Source of the DNA: Membranipora membranacea
Lineage: Eukaryota > Bryozoa > Gymnolaemata > Cheilostomatida > Membraniporidae
Direction: 5' to 3'
Length of the DNA stretch: 64,000 nt
Assembly (NCBI GenBank): GCA_914767715.1
Contig: OU612071.1
Coordinates: 2,480,001 to 2,544,000, forward strand
Positions 1 to 12,500 of this stretch are shown here, piece by piece (the first letter of the stretch is position 1; each line of letters starts with the position of its first letter). The position numbers were made by a program, and so were the translations under genes. The notes under the pieces were generated by a model. That model saw nothing but the letters and a program-made list of their open reading frames with translations. It was not told the DNA's origin and ran no database searches.

Positions 1-982
1 TGGCCACATATTTGCCAGTTTCAAATTTCTTGGATGTGATACTGGTTCACAGGAATTAATGTGGATGCTGATTTTTTATTTGGTTGTTTGGCGTCTGGGT
101 GTAGAGAATTCTTGATAATAATCAATTCGCTAGGGGAGATAAATGCTACTTTGGTCTGCGAATTATATTGACCTCGCATTGACAACCATTTTTACACTCA
201 GCCTAGACTTCCGTGTACTATTGAAAAAAGTGAGGAATAAACTGTTCTCATGCTGGAGCCGTACTAATAGATGGTAAATACATTATAATTTGAGTGTTAG
301 CTATGCTTTGTCAGTCAAGAAAAGTTATTTCTGCAACCGCCAACGGCAAGAAAATAAAGTATAAAAGCAGAAGCATCTAAAACCACTTTTATCTGTTGCT
401 GGCAAATGGGGATATGTGGCTCCCTCTGGCATACCTATCAAAGACAGGTGATGTCAGAGGATATTGGCCAACAAAAAAGCTACCCATTGGCAACCTCTTC
501 AAAAGGTTGCTGGCTAAGCCTTGCCGGCTGGGTTAGGTACACCAATGAACTAAACTTAGTTCATTGGGTACAGCCCTTTGATTATGGCTTGTCATGCAGG
601 CTACTGTGTTAACAGCTTGAACTTCACAGTGTGGAATTGACATGCACAGTTGCCTGTACTGTAATAGTAGGCTCATTTCTTTCCATAAGTATAAGGTGAA
701 ATTTTCTTGAATTAACATGCTGGAGAAGCTTATCCATAGGCACTGGAGTTACAAGCATGTATACATTGCCAATGTCTATGATCATAGAAAGTGACAAAGT
801 ATACATGCTTGTAACTCCATATGGCTATGAGCCTATCCGACAAGTTTGTCAACTCACAATCACCAGTAGATCAATGATGTGAATGATTGGAAATGTGGCC
901 ATGACTGAACAAGCAGGCACTTTTAAGCTGTTACACTCTTTGTTGATGTGAAGCTCTAACCATCTAAATCTTCCTTTAACAG
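1..982. other. Intron or upstream sequence with two perfect hairpins
   Basis: No exon could be confirmed here, although position 983 is an exon start, so this stretch is at least partly intron. It contains a 26-bp palindrome at 542-567 (12-bp arms, AC centre) and a 20-bp perfect inverted repeat at 745-764 / 799-818 around a 34-nt spacer. A small open frame ending near 447 with a GT after CAG could be an exon, but nothing supports it. Confidence 0.4.
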
Positions 983-3900
983 ACTTCCACTGTCTTACAA
1001 AAAAGAACTAGCTCACCGACTTTGACACCGAGTGGTCCTCAATCAAAACGACTGAGCACTTCAACCCCAATGGTGAGTGAATGACCCGTTATGATGAGTA
1101 AAACATCTGTATGGCTGGAAAACTGTTCTGACTTTAAATTGCTTGTAAACGAAACACAAGGAGTCAATCAGCCATTAAAGTTTGCCTGTTTTGTGAAGAC
1201 TTAACATAATCTCTAGCATTTGATCAACTTAGTGGATGACATCAATTACTGTTGGCCTCAAAAGTTTGTTGACTCCCCAAGCCTGATTTGACCAAGCGTT
1301 ATATACACTTTTGTCATCGGTCTCTGCCACTACAGTAACTGATACACAATGACAGAAGAAGATACATGTCTGTCAATAAAAATTCTTCTGTATTCTGGAA
1401 ACCCTATTCATGCTGACTTGATGGATGTTGTTGGGTTCGTTTTAGATGCCACATCTTATGAAAGACGATGAGAGTGATGATGATAATGGTTTGCAGGTAT
1501 GTAACTTGTGCTATTTTCATGTTATTGATCAATGGTTGATTTTGATTAATAAATGTATGACAGAAGTACACCACATACACCTGAAGTAATTTTGCTGAGG
1601 TTCATGTCGTCCATATTTTATAGCCACGCAAAAACAATTCCACAAAAAGCTGTGCTATTTCGGAATTTGAAGCTGGTTTGTGAAAATATTGCAATCTGAC
1701 TCAAGTGACATATATTTTGCACCATAATAAACCCCTAAATATATTTGATTGATCAAACATGCTTCTGATGAACTAGAGATTTTTAGATCACAACTCAGAG
1801 CAGGGGGAGGCTATTTGATGACAAGAACAACATTTTGTCACAAAATATTCATTCGTACAAAGTGAATTACAATCTCATATCAGGTGCATCAAACGTTCTC
1901 ACAGTTATTAGCTCATTAGCCTTGGCGATTTCGGAAATTATTTATGACTGGGTGAATAGCAGTCGTAAAATTCATAGAGCTAATCGACCTCATTTATATA
2001 GTTACAATAGTCAATTATCAATTTAAACAGTTTGCCTTTGGTGGCACACACACCGATATAAATTTTTTATGCCACATGTGGTGAGTGGCAGTGTCCAGAA
2101 CATTTTCCAGGGTCTTTACTTTATCAATTTTCAAGGAGACAGTGCTCAGGTCAGGCTAATACCATTGGAGTTTATGATATTTTGAGTTTTAAATTGTCCA
2201 TGAAGTGTCCCCAGTCTAGCAATCAGGATGGTTGAGCAAGGCTTGCAACTAAAAAAATACTGTGTCATCAATATGTTAGTACACAAATTATTTTGTTTGG
2301 ATGTAGGTGACAAATGAAAGTATTCTCAACAGACCCAACATGAAATCAGAATCTATCACTTCAGCAGACTCAAACTCACTACTGACACATTACAGAGCAT
2401 CATGGAGCATGGAGTCAGAAAGCAAAGTAAAAGTTACCAACCTTCCAACAACAACGGTGAGATAAAAGTCTTGAATCCACACAACATTTGTTTACTTATG
2501 TCATGTATTCAAATTTTGGAAAAATTGTCTAGTTTACAATGTATTGGTGGTTATCCATTATTACTGCTGAGTTCCTGCGCTACAAACAACACCCCCTTGT
2601 CCATCAAATCACAATTATGGTTTTATGCAAGCAGGGAGGGTGTAAGAAGCAATGAATCTCTGTGTAAAGTTGTTTCCCCCTTGACATTAAGGGGATTACT
2701 CCGAACAGTTTGATTCTTGCCAAGATAAACGTATTGTCAAGCATAGACACTCCAGACAAAATAAACCTCTCATTATATATCAATGTAATATTTTCTGAAA
2801 GACCTTCAATGCAAGTGGTATTTCTTACAGTGCTCATCGAACGAAAGTCATAATACTGAGGCAGCTCATACTTCTAAGGTGCCCAAGACATCCCTGATTT
2901 GTCAGACTCCTCCCAGTACACCAAAGGAACCTAAAAAACCTGACTCTTTCCTGCTCTCACAGTTTGTAAGTAGTATTTTGTTCTGTTTTCGTTGAGAAAT
3001 AAACAATAACTTATGAAGATAGTCACAGGTGTTTCTAATTCCATTTTTCTTATGCTCGCTCTTTATCATATTGGTTAAGCTGTGGTGTGAGTGAATAAAT
3101 ATATATTCGATATTGACTGTCAGTGCAGGGTTCCAACCTGTGCACTGCCTGTGTAGCTGTTGTTACTCTAGTATACAAGCAATCATATTGTGTCTATGCA
3201 TAAAGGATTTTTACTGAACTTATCATTTCAAATTTCGTAGATTGTGCAATAGAAACTGCATGAGATAAAGTTATTGTTAAGAAATCACATTTTTGGTATC
3301 ATTCTCGAATTCTCAGTCTAATTTAGAAAACCCATTTTCGCTTAAAGTTGATATGTGAAGGCACTAGAAAGTTACTACTATAATGATAGTATATACAAAA
3401 TAGAACCCTTTTAGTACCTTCCATCTCAACTTTTGAATTGAAATCAGTGGAATCTTTGCCACTTCCTGTTGATAAACCTTCTAAATTAGGCTAAGAACTC
3501 TAGAGTGTCACTAAAAACCTGATTCCTTCATTATACCACTGAGATTTGATTCGCCAATTCTGTATTTTCATTTTTGGTCAGTCTTCTCAAGTATCATGGG
3601 GATTTTGTTACAGTGTTCCAGTCTCCGATTAGACTTCAAAAGCATTCTCGATCCCGTCATTGTTAACTTGGAGCTGCAAAAGCTGAGGGATATCGCCAAA
3701 TCGGAAGAGATGCCGAGCTGGGAGAAGCGTCACGTTCTCAACCAATCAGCAGCTTATGTGGAGAACCAAGTGTATGACAGATTCGGCACATAGTGAGTGG
3801 ATATTATAACAAAAGGAAATATGTGGTTCTCAAGTCCTGCCTTCCACCGCTAAAACCTGCACAAGTACCACTTAGTTCCATGAGTAAATTTTTAGGTAGA

Positions 3901-6900
3901 CAGTAGACAATCAGAAAGTTCTGTTGTAATTTGAATTTATTGGAAACCACGAAAAATGCAAAACAAATCGTAGAGCAAGCGACCAAAATCTATTACCTTA
4001 TTATCAACATGAAATATATATGTATATATATCTTTATATTTTATGTATATTATACTAGTTAATCAGAATTGTTTTTGGATAGAATCAAGCTCAATGTGGT
4101 CTAGTGCAATTGGTTAGCAAGCTTATTATCCACTGTCAGGAGATTAATTGCAGTAGTTAGTAAAGGACCTATTGGGTGAGCAATCTAACAAGTGGATTGT
4201 CCCAACTTTCAGCACCTTGGGTGTTTCTACTACCTTGTGTTTTGAGATTCTTAATCACTTTCAAACTTACAAGCATAACTCCTACTTCATTTCTTACAGT
4301 TTGATCGACAAAGTGGTGAAGTCTGTGCTTGCCCGGAAATTAGTTGAATTCTTCCCATGTCTGAATGACAAACATCCATCAAGGTCTGGCCATGTAAGTT
4401 GAGTTAAGATGATAAGTTATGTTCAGTGACAAATGTAAACAATGCACTATCACGACAACTGATAGGAGTTGTCTATAAGAAGTCAGAGGGGAGAAAACTA
4501 CTGCTGTGCAATTTTAATTTTTACTTTTGTCACTGTTGACATATATGTAAACAGAATGATTTAATTGCCTACCTGTATATTATTATGGCGCCAAATATGC
4601 ATTTCTTTATCACAGTTTAATTGGTTCTCCTAACCTGAATGGTTATTCATTTAGTTTCTCTTCTGATTTATTTTGACACGGCATTTTATTTCTTTGTAGG
4701 AAAGTCTCTTCAGGGAATTTCCTCGTCAGGATGGGGTGCTGCACTTCCTGTTTAAAAACAGGAAGCACAGGAAGAGGCTACCTGCATCACCAAAAACCAG
4801 AGGAAATAACCCTGTAGCAATTGATGAGAATGTGGTGGATGTGGACGACTACAGGATTGCAAGTAAGTCCGATGTTTTGCAAGGAAGCACATTCTATAGT
4901 GTGAATATACCATCACACTTATCTTTTGACCTTAGCCATGTTCAAACAAATTGTTTAACTTAGTTTACGGTGGTATAGGAAATGTGCACACAATCAGCCT
5001 GCAATTGATCGAATCGAATTTGTGACTTGGGGAAATCAAAGAGTAAGGACCGATGTTTGTATTTTGTCTTAAGACTCAAATGCATCGTATGCAATAAAAT
5101 CAGAACGATTAAATCTTTGCTCCATTATTGGCTGATTGTGTGCACATTTCTGTCCACCATAGTAATCGTAGTTTATGTGGCAATGCCAATCTATTTTCTA
5201 CCTTGATACTCAACAGTTGAGGAGATGCAAGCCAGCCCCGAATATAGTACAGCTGAGGAAAAACAGATGGAAAGCACATTTAATGAGCGCAGACGATGGG
5301 TCACCACAGAACCTAACATCACGGTGACAGATGTTTTCGAAAAGTTTCCTCTCTTCATGCGGAATCCGATAGAGGTAAACATGTTATATCGAGAATTCTT
5401 ACCAGAATATACTCAGTTCAGCATAAAATAGCGCAGCTTTTGCTGCGAATATTACAGGATTTGAGTACTCCCGTGGCCATATTTGTGATTATCAAATCAT
5501 GCTACTTAGTTAAAATCTAATAAGGCTTTTGTCTTTCTTGTGTCTCAACCTGAATAGGTTTTTTCTATGTGATGCAAGGGATGCTTCTAGCTGTTGTTCG
5601 TTTTTTCATGAGTTTCATCAATGTTTGATTGATTTTGATTTTGTTGTTTGGTGATACCTGTTGGAGACAATTAGTACCCTCCGTAGAATGTTAGCACACT
5701 TAAGTTCATCCACTTACATCACTCTGAATAACATCATCCATTATCAATATGTTAAATCTCCGATTTGATATACCCCAATAATGATGTGTTCAAAATGTAT
5801 ACTCTCCTAAAGCAATACGAGAGTTGTCTTCTCCCATAACATGAGGGGCCAACTCCCAATTGAATATGAAGAAAAAAAACATCCAAATGATCAGTTGCCA
5901 AGTAACCTCAAAGCTTCAAATCCCTAGTCAGTTGATGACAGCCAAATGTCAATATGATACCACTTGATATGCAGCCACTATTTCTCAATAGTTTTCCAGT
6001 GATTAAACTGAGTTAGTTATGTTATGACTTGTGACTAGACTTCCTTTTTATTCTAGATACATAAAGAATTTGGGCGCATTCTCCCCACCGTCGACTTCGA
6101 GGAGTTTACAGGATTCGTGGAAAAGTGGCTAGAAAGAGTTGAAACTGCAGGTAAGCCAATGTTTTCCTTAAAGTGAAAACTTAGTGTACTCAATCTAGTT
6201 GCAGCCTACCAATAAATCGAATCAAAGTGTTTACGACGACTGCTGCTCAATCGTCTATGAATGTTGAGATGCGATAGCCATATTAGTATTAAACCTTGAC
6301 ATGATACTTTACCAAGCACAACATTTAAGTACAACGTGGGATATGTACTGATATCAATTTGTGTACTAGAAATGTATTTGCAGTCCGCAGTTCAGATCTT
6401 TGATGATAACCGGTTCAATTTCAATCTGTGATTACGAGTTCAAGAATCGCAGTAGACTTAGCAGCTTGTCATGAACAATCTGATGATTTTTTGCACTATA
6501 AATGAAAAATGCAGTGATCAATACCACCAAAGCAGCTGAACCTATTGTAGTTTTCTCATTCTTAATTGGATCAAGATTGATTGAGTTACGAAAAATATGA
6601 ATTGCTGGCTGCAAATCAATGATAACACCATTGCCACCAGACATTTCAATGCCGTATCTCACCCACACAGTTATATATCTCGCTGTCTCAATGCCATCCC
6701 TCCATAGTACCTGTTTCTAGAAAAATTGTGGCATCCCCTGAGGCATTGTAGTTGCTCCCATCAACCACATCTATCTATAAGTTGTATTCATTTGGCTGGT
6801 AAATTCCCCGCATCAGGGTAGAGCAGATAGACATTTACAATTTGTGGTATCTCTTCCCCCCAGCCGGTTAGCTTCTAATTGACAATATTAAACATAGCTG

Positions 6901-7350
6901 AAAATAGCATTTCAGTGCAAGATTTATACAGACATTTTAACAATTGTCAAAATTATTGTGAGATTATCTTTTGCAATCTTCTATCTTTTAGAGAATCTCA
7001 TAACGATGGTGAAGTTTCTAAGCCAGAAGGCAAAGCCGGAGAGGGAGTTGATCTTGGAGGCTGACCCTGTCAGCAGTGCGCTGTGCACTAAAGTGCCAGT
7101 GCTCACATACTTCAGCCGGAAGGTCTCTGTTGTGGTGCCTGGAGGCTCAGTCCTCAAGGCAAGGACCATGGCCGAGGCAGTCCGGCTGTTGTTTATGCTG
7201 TTCTGGGTATGTAACATCGAATACCCAGAAAGCATAAAATCTTTTTATGGAGTACTAGACAAATTTTGTCTGATCATTTATAAAAAAAGAATAAATCTGG
7301 GCCAACGTGCGAGAGATGCGGCGTGCCGTGTAATGAGAGAGTCCATCTAA
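983..7350 (+). CDS. SAMD3-like protein, C-terminal 490 residues (5' partial, ten exons)
   Basis: Ten phase-compatible exons with GT-AG borders read as one frame: 983-1072, 1446-1496, 2307-2456, 2831-2965, 3614-3792, 4300-4393, 4700-4862, 5217-5374, 6057-6150 and 6992-7350 (stop TAA). The first four encode a Ser/Thr-rich, low-complexity linker with an acidic patch (DDESDDDN). From exon 5 on, the protein is helical and charged. Its pattern (DKVVKSVLARKLVEFFPCLN, then ERRRWV, then FPLFMRNPIEIHKEF, and a C-terminal AVRLLFMLFWVCNIEYPESI) resembles the region downstream of the SAM domain in SAMD3-like proteins of fish and invertebrates. The molecular function of that region is not established. The last exon reads through a possible donor at 7207 to a natural stop, and the read-through part fits the family C-terminus. 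The start and any SAM domain would lie left of the window. The exon chain is solid; the family name is from recall and only moderately sure. Confidence 0.75.
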
Positions 7351-7588
7351 TTAAAAATCTAACATTTTAAATATTTTTTATAATCCACTTTTAAATTTTT
7401 TAATCCGAATTTTCTCACATCTCACATAATACACAAATTTTATTCCCAAAATGGCTGCTAACCAGCAGTTGTATTTTTTACTCAGGCATTGTTTTTATAC
7501 ATTTTATAGCCCTAAAATACCTTCTTTTGTTACGAAATCTCTTATTTTTACTTCTTTCTTTTCATATTCATACTCAATTTTGATAAAA

Positions 7589-7594
7589 AATAAA
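7589..7594 (+). promoter_or_regulatory. Polyadenylation signal of the SAMD3-like gene
   Basis: A canonical AATAAA lies about 240 bp after the stop codon, in AT-rich DNA followed by T-rich sequence. It is the first canonical signal downstream of the gene. Confidence 0.5.
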
Positions 7595-7759
7595 GCAAGT
7601 GTGAACTACAAATAATTTATCGTATAATATTTTGCACTACATGGAAGCAGAAAAGTAAACAGACAAATCGAGGTCTCAATCATTTCCTACTTGACTTGAA
7701 CAAATCATATAGAAAGTTACTCTGAAACCTCCAGCCTAACAACTTACACTCAAGAGTGG

Positions 7760-8155
7760 TTTGGTAGTGAAACCACGATACTATTGGAGTGACCATTCTT
7801 TGTAATCCTTATGAAACCAGTGTTATTACATTACACATTTGTTGGTTTCTAATCAACACACAGTATTTTAGTTTCAATTATGAACTAGTATCAAAATGAA
7901 ACTACCGTGCGATTATAGATCATCAATTAGTGTATACACATAATTAGCAACTGATACAGTTTTGAAACCACCGTGCGATTATATTAGTACTATTGTGCAT
8001 TTGTTTACATTGGGCCATTGACTAGCCTGGACTGGGTACAATGATGACCTAGCATTAAAATGAAACCACCGTGCGATTAAATACAATACAGTACCAATTA
8101 AGTTTGATACTGCATTGAAACCACGGTGGCACTCGTTGGGGCGAAACCACCGTGG
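7760..8155 (+). repeat. Irregular cluster of GAAACCACCGTG motifs
   Basis: Six variants of GAAACCACCGTGCGATTA or its core GAAACCAC occur near 7769, 7898, 7964, 8062, 8117 and 8143. Spacing ranges from about 25 to 130 bp and the sequence between them is unrelated. Three of the six share the longer string ending in GTGCGATTA. They sit between the SAMD3-like gene end and the dynein-light-chain pseudo-exon. No gene is seen in 7595-8189. Confidence 0.6.
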
Positions 8156-8189
8156 TATGTAAAAAGTTTCAATATTAAACCAAAATTTT

Positions 8190-8518
8190 TTAAAAGTGTG
8201 AACTCTTCCATATCTTAAAAAGACATTCTCCTACTCTGAGAAGTATTAAAGAACCAAAAATGAAAGTAAAACAAGTTTGTGCTTTATCATTCTCATGTGT
8301 AACAAGACAGGCCCACTCTCCCTCCTCCTCCTCAGCATCAAACTTCTCCTTCACATATTTAGCTCTCTGGAAGTAATTATCACTCTTCTGTACAGCCTCT
8401 ATAGCAGTAAGTACAGCTTTCTCTCTCAGACGATCTTCCATCATCTTTGAGCCCTTTCAGATCCGACAGGGTCTGAGTTTATTATCTGATCCTCCTGAGG
8501 TGAGAGCTAACTGTCCAC
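8190..8518 (-). pseudogene. Orphan copy of the dynein-light-chain-like last exon
   Basis: This is a diverged copy of exon 2 of the RING/dynein-light-chain gene at 24110-25363. It keeps the acceptor (CTACAG at the 8518 side), the GGSD-KLRPC segment and most of the dynein-light-chain-like domain (TAIEAVQKSDNYFQRAKYV, then KFDAEEE). A small net deletion and substitutions after RPC create an in-frame TGA. The homology continues through the intron to about 9105 and stops before the position of the RING exon, so no RING exon accompanies this copy. A short downstream ORF starting at an internal ATG remains open (8190-8444), but without the RING exon and with the upstream stop it is most likely a dead gene fragment. 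Confidence 0.75.
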
Positions 8519-9119
8519 CTGTAGATGATGATCGGTAACAATACAAGGTTAATAATTCAGCTAAATATAAAAACCTAAGCTGATCAAGCAAATCTCTGCA
8601 AAGTAAAAGTATGGAACATATCCTGCTCTTTATGGCCACTATTCTGGGCGCTTAGATCTGAATAATTGCATTGGCGTGTTTCTCAATCACTATGGTTCGA
8701 TGCTTAGTCCATTCCCGTTTCAAATGATGAATGCTAACGATTTCCATAATAGAAAAAAATTAAGAGAGATCTACCGCTGCCGGGATCTGTTTATGTTTAT
8801 GTCATTGTCATAGTAAGGAGGGTCAGAGGCAAAAGAAGAGCTCCCTGCTACCTAAATTTTTTTTCTTATTCGATTTTGCTGTTTTAAAAGGAGGAAGCAA
8901 TGCCCCTGTATTTCAGGCTCCAGAATCAATTTAATCATATTTAAAAGTCAAACTAGTTATGCAGCAAATGCAAGGAAATTATTTTCTTTTTTTTTCAGTG
9001 CTAGCTCGGAAGAACACAGAGGAGTTCCACAAAAAATAAGATATAAATGATTCTCCTATTAGAGTGAGGCAAGACACAAAAGTATTCAAATATCTGATCT
9101 GAACTATTTGATGCGATTA

Positions 9120-9526
9120 TGGTCACCTGATACCCACTGTGCAAAATCGGTTCCTATTCAGCGCTTATTCCATGCGGGATAATGATTGTATAAATAGGTT
9201 TTGTGAACAAAGTTAGTAAAAGACAAAGAATTTGTTTGCAGTTACTTTTGGTTTCGGTTAACTATGTGATGCCACCTAATCATAAAATTCAGAAGTGTAT
9301 GTTTGTAAAGTAATACAGCTATGAAATTCATCCGGACTAAAAACCCTTCTGATTGCCACGATAAATTAAAGAACAAATGCGCTGGCAGGTAAATAAATAT
9401 AACTATTATCGAGGTTTGGGAATAATATGTCTTGACATGGCGTCATTATGTGGGCTTGATGCTCCAGCTTATTTTTTTAAACACAGATTTGTATTTGTTG
9501 CGAAACATGCGTAATATAATAACAAT
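9120..9526. repeat. Left part of duplicated block, interrupted by the foldback element
   Basis: From about 9186 to the insertion point this sequence is a near-copy of 34313-34641 (for example the AAAGACAAAGAATTTGTTTG and CATCCGGACTAAAAACCCTT stretches). After the foldback element the same homology resumes at 12830. No coding potential is seen. Confidence 0.7.
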
Positions 9527-9532
9527 ACCGGT

Positions 9533-12500
9533 GTAGTATTGTAAACTGTCCCCCGCGCGAAAACAACCCCGGGACACTTTACAATATTGTAAACTGTCCC
9601 GGGGACACTTTACAATAAAAACAGGCCTATTGTAAACTGTCCCCCCCTATTGTAAACTGTCCCCCCCTATTGTAAACCGTCCCCCCCCCCTATTGTAAAC
9701 TGTCCCCCCTATTTGTGACTGTCCATATCGAGAGCCCAGCTGTTTATCACCATTCTAAATGGGTCAGATCATCTAAGTTGAGCATACCATGATGTTCTGG
9801 CTGCCACTATGATGGCCAAAGTTGTACCATCGGGATGGTGGTGGTATCTCATTGAATGAGTGTATAAAGCCTCTTTTTCATATGGTACTTTGGGGATCTA
9901 TTTTTCGCAAACACTAGTTATTTGAAGCTCCTATGATTTAGAGATGTCTGGTTTGCGAAGAAAGGTGCACTAAGCCAACAGTGGATAGATGTTTAGTTGC
10001 CACATCACAGAACACACATACTTTCATTGCAGGTTCATGAGCCGCGCGAAAACAACCACCCCATTCATGCATCATAAAATCTACCTCCGTCAAGCATTTG
10101 CCTAGGAGTGATGGCAGTCAGTCACAAGTGTGAGCGGGAGAAATAATTACTTTTGAGCTTTTCATATTGTGAGGATGGGTATTGCACTGTAAAATATTGC
10201 TTAAGCCGCGCGAGAACAACCACCCCCCAAGCTGTCTTATAAAGATATCTGTTAAAAAGTCTCAAACATAATGGACCGTGATTTTGCATCCATAATGCGA
10301 TTATCATAAGGTGACTGTGTACCAAATTTCAGATTAGTAGGTCAGAACTTAATGACACAACGGATGATATGTCGTTCTTTGCAAGTTCATGAGCCGCGCG
10401 AAAATAACCACCCCATTCAGTCATCTTGAAATCTACCTCAATCAAGCATTTGCCTGTGAGTGATGAAAGTCAGTCAGATGTGAGACCTGGAGAAATAACG
10501 ACTTTTGAGTTTTTCATATTGTGCCGCCTGGTATTGGACTGTAAAATATTGCTTAAGCCGCGCGAAAACAACCACCCCCCAAAGTGTCTTATAAAGATTA
10601 TCTGTCAAAAAGTCTCAATCATAATGAACCATGATTTGGCAGCCATAATTCGATTGTCATAAGGTGACTGTGTACCAAATTTCAGATTAGTAGGTCAGAA
10701 GTTAATGACACAACGGATGATATGTCGTTCTTTGCAAGTTCATGAGCCGCGCGAAAACAACCACCCCATTCATTCATCTTGAAGTCTACCTCAATCAAGA
10801 ATTTGCCTGTGAGTGATGACAGTCAGTCACAAGTGAGAGTGGGAGAAATAACCGCTTTCGAGCTTTTCATATTATGCGGCCTGGTATTGCCCTGTAAAAC
10901 ATTGCTTAAGCCGCGCAAAAACAACCACCCCCCAAAGTGTCTTATAAAGATTATCTGTCAAAAAGTCTCAAACGAAATGAACCATGATTTTCTAGCAATA
11001 ATGTGATTGTCATGAAGTGACTGTGTACCTAATTTTGGATTAACAGGTTTGAAATTAATGACACAACGGATGATATGTCGTTCTTTGCAAGTTCATGAGC
11101 CGCGCGAAAACAACCACCCCATTCATTCATCTTGAAATCTACCTCAATCAAGCATTTGCCTGTGAGTGATGAAAGTCAGTCACATGTGAGACCTGGAGAA
11201 ATAATGACTTTTGAGCTTTTCATGTTGTGCGGCCTGGTATTGCACTGTAAACTATTGCTTAAGCCGCGCGAATACAACCACCTCCCATGAACTTGCAAAG
11301 AACAACATATCAACCGTTGTGTCATTAAGTTCTGACCTACTAATCTGAAATTTGATACACAGTCACCTTATGATAATCACATTATGGCTGCCAAATCATG
11401 GTTCATTATGATTGAGACTTTTTGACAGATAATCTTTATAAGACACTTTGGGGGGTGGTTGTTTTCGCGCGGCTTAAGCAATGTTTTACAGTCCAATACC
11501 AGGCGGCACAATATGAAAAACTCAAAAGTCGTTATTTCTCCAGGTCTCACATCTGACTGACTTTCATCACTCACAGGCAAATGCTTGATTGAGGTAGATT
11601 TCAAGATGACTGAATGGGGTGGTTATTTTCGCGCGGCTCATGAACTTGCAAAGAACGACATCATCCGTTGTGTCATTAAGTTCTGACCTACTAATCTGAA
11701 ATTTGGTACACAGTCACCTTATGACAATCACATTATGGCTGCCAAATCATGGTCCATTATGATTGAGACTTTTTGACAGATTATCCTTATAAGACACTTT
11801 GGGGGGTGGTTGTTTTTGCGCGGCTTAAGCAATGTTTTACAGGGCAATACCAGGCCGCATAACATGAAAAGCTCGAAAGCGGTTATTTCTCCCACTCTCA
11901 CTTGTGACTGACTGTCATCACTCACAGGCAAATTCTTGATTGAGGTAGATTTCAAGATGAATGAAGGGGTCGTTGTTTTCGCGCGGCTCATGAACTTGCA
12001 AGGAACGACATATCATCCGTTGTGTCATTATCTTCTGACCTACTAATCTGAAATTTGGTACACAGTCACCTTATGATAATCGCATTATGGATGCAAAATC
12101 ACGGTTCATTATGTTTGAGACTTTTTAACAGATATCTTTATAAGACAGCTTGGGGGGTGGTTGTTTTCGCGCGGCTTAAGCAATATTTTACAGTGCAATA
12201 CCCATCCTCACAATATGAAAAGCTCAAAAGTAATTATTTCTCCCGCTCACACTTGTGACTGACTGCCATCACTCCTAGGCAAATGCTTGACGGAGGTAGA
12301 TTTTATGATGAATGAATGGGGTGGTTGTTTTCGCGCGGCTCATGAACCTGCAATGAAAGTATGTGTGTTCTGTGATGTGGCAACTACACATCTATCCACT
12401 GTTGGCTTAGTGCACCTTTCTTCGCAAACCAGACATCTCTAAATCATAGGAGCTTCAAATAACTAGTGTTTGCGAAAAATAGATCCCCAAAGTACCATAT

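Noticed and set aside
3582-3613. Alternative acceptor for exon 5 of the SAMD3-like gene at TTTGGTCAG
   Set aside because: Using it in the required phase leads to a stop (GAT TAG) within 20 codons; the CAG before 3614 keeps the frame open.
10426-11991. Four similar 75-87-residue ORFs (MKSTSIK...) in both arms of the foldback element
   Set aside because: They are the same repeat unit read four times. Start and stop positions follow unit copying, the frame has no recognisable domain, and the strand flips with the arm.
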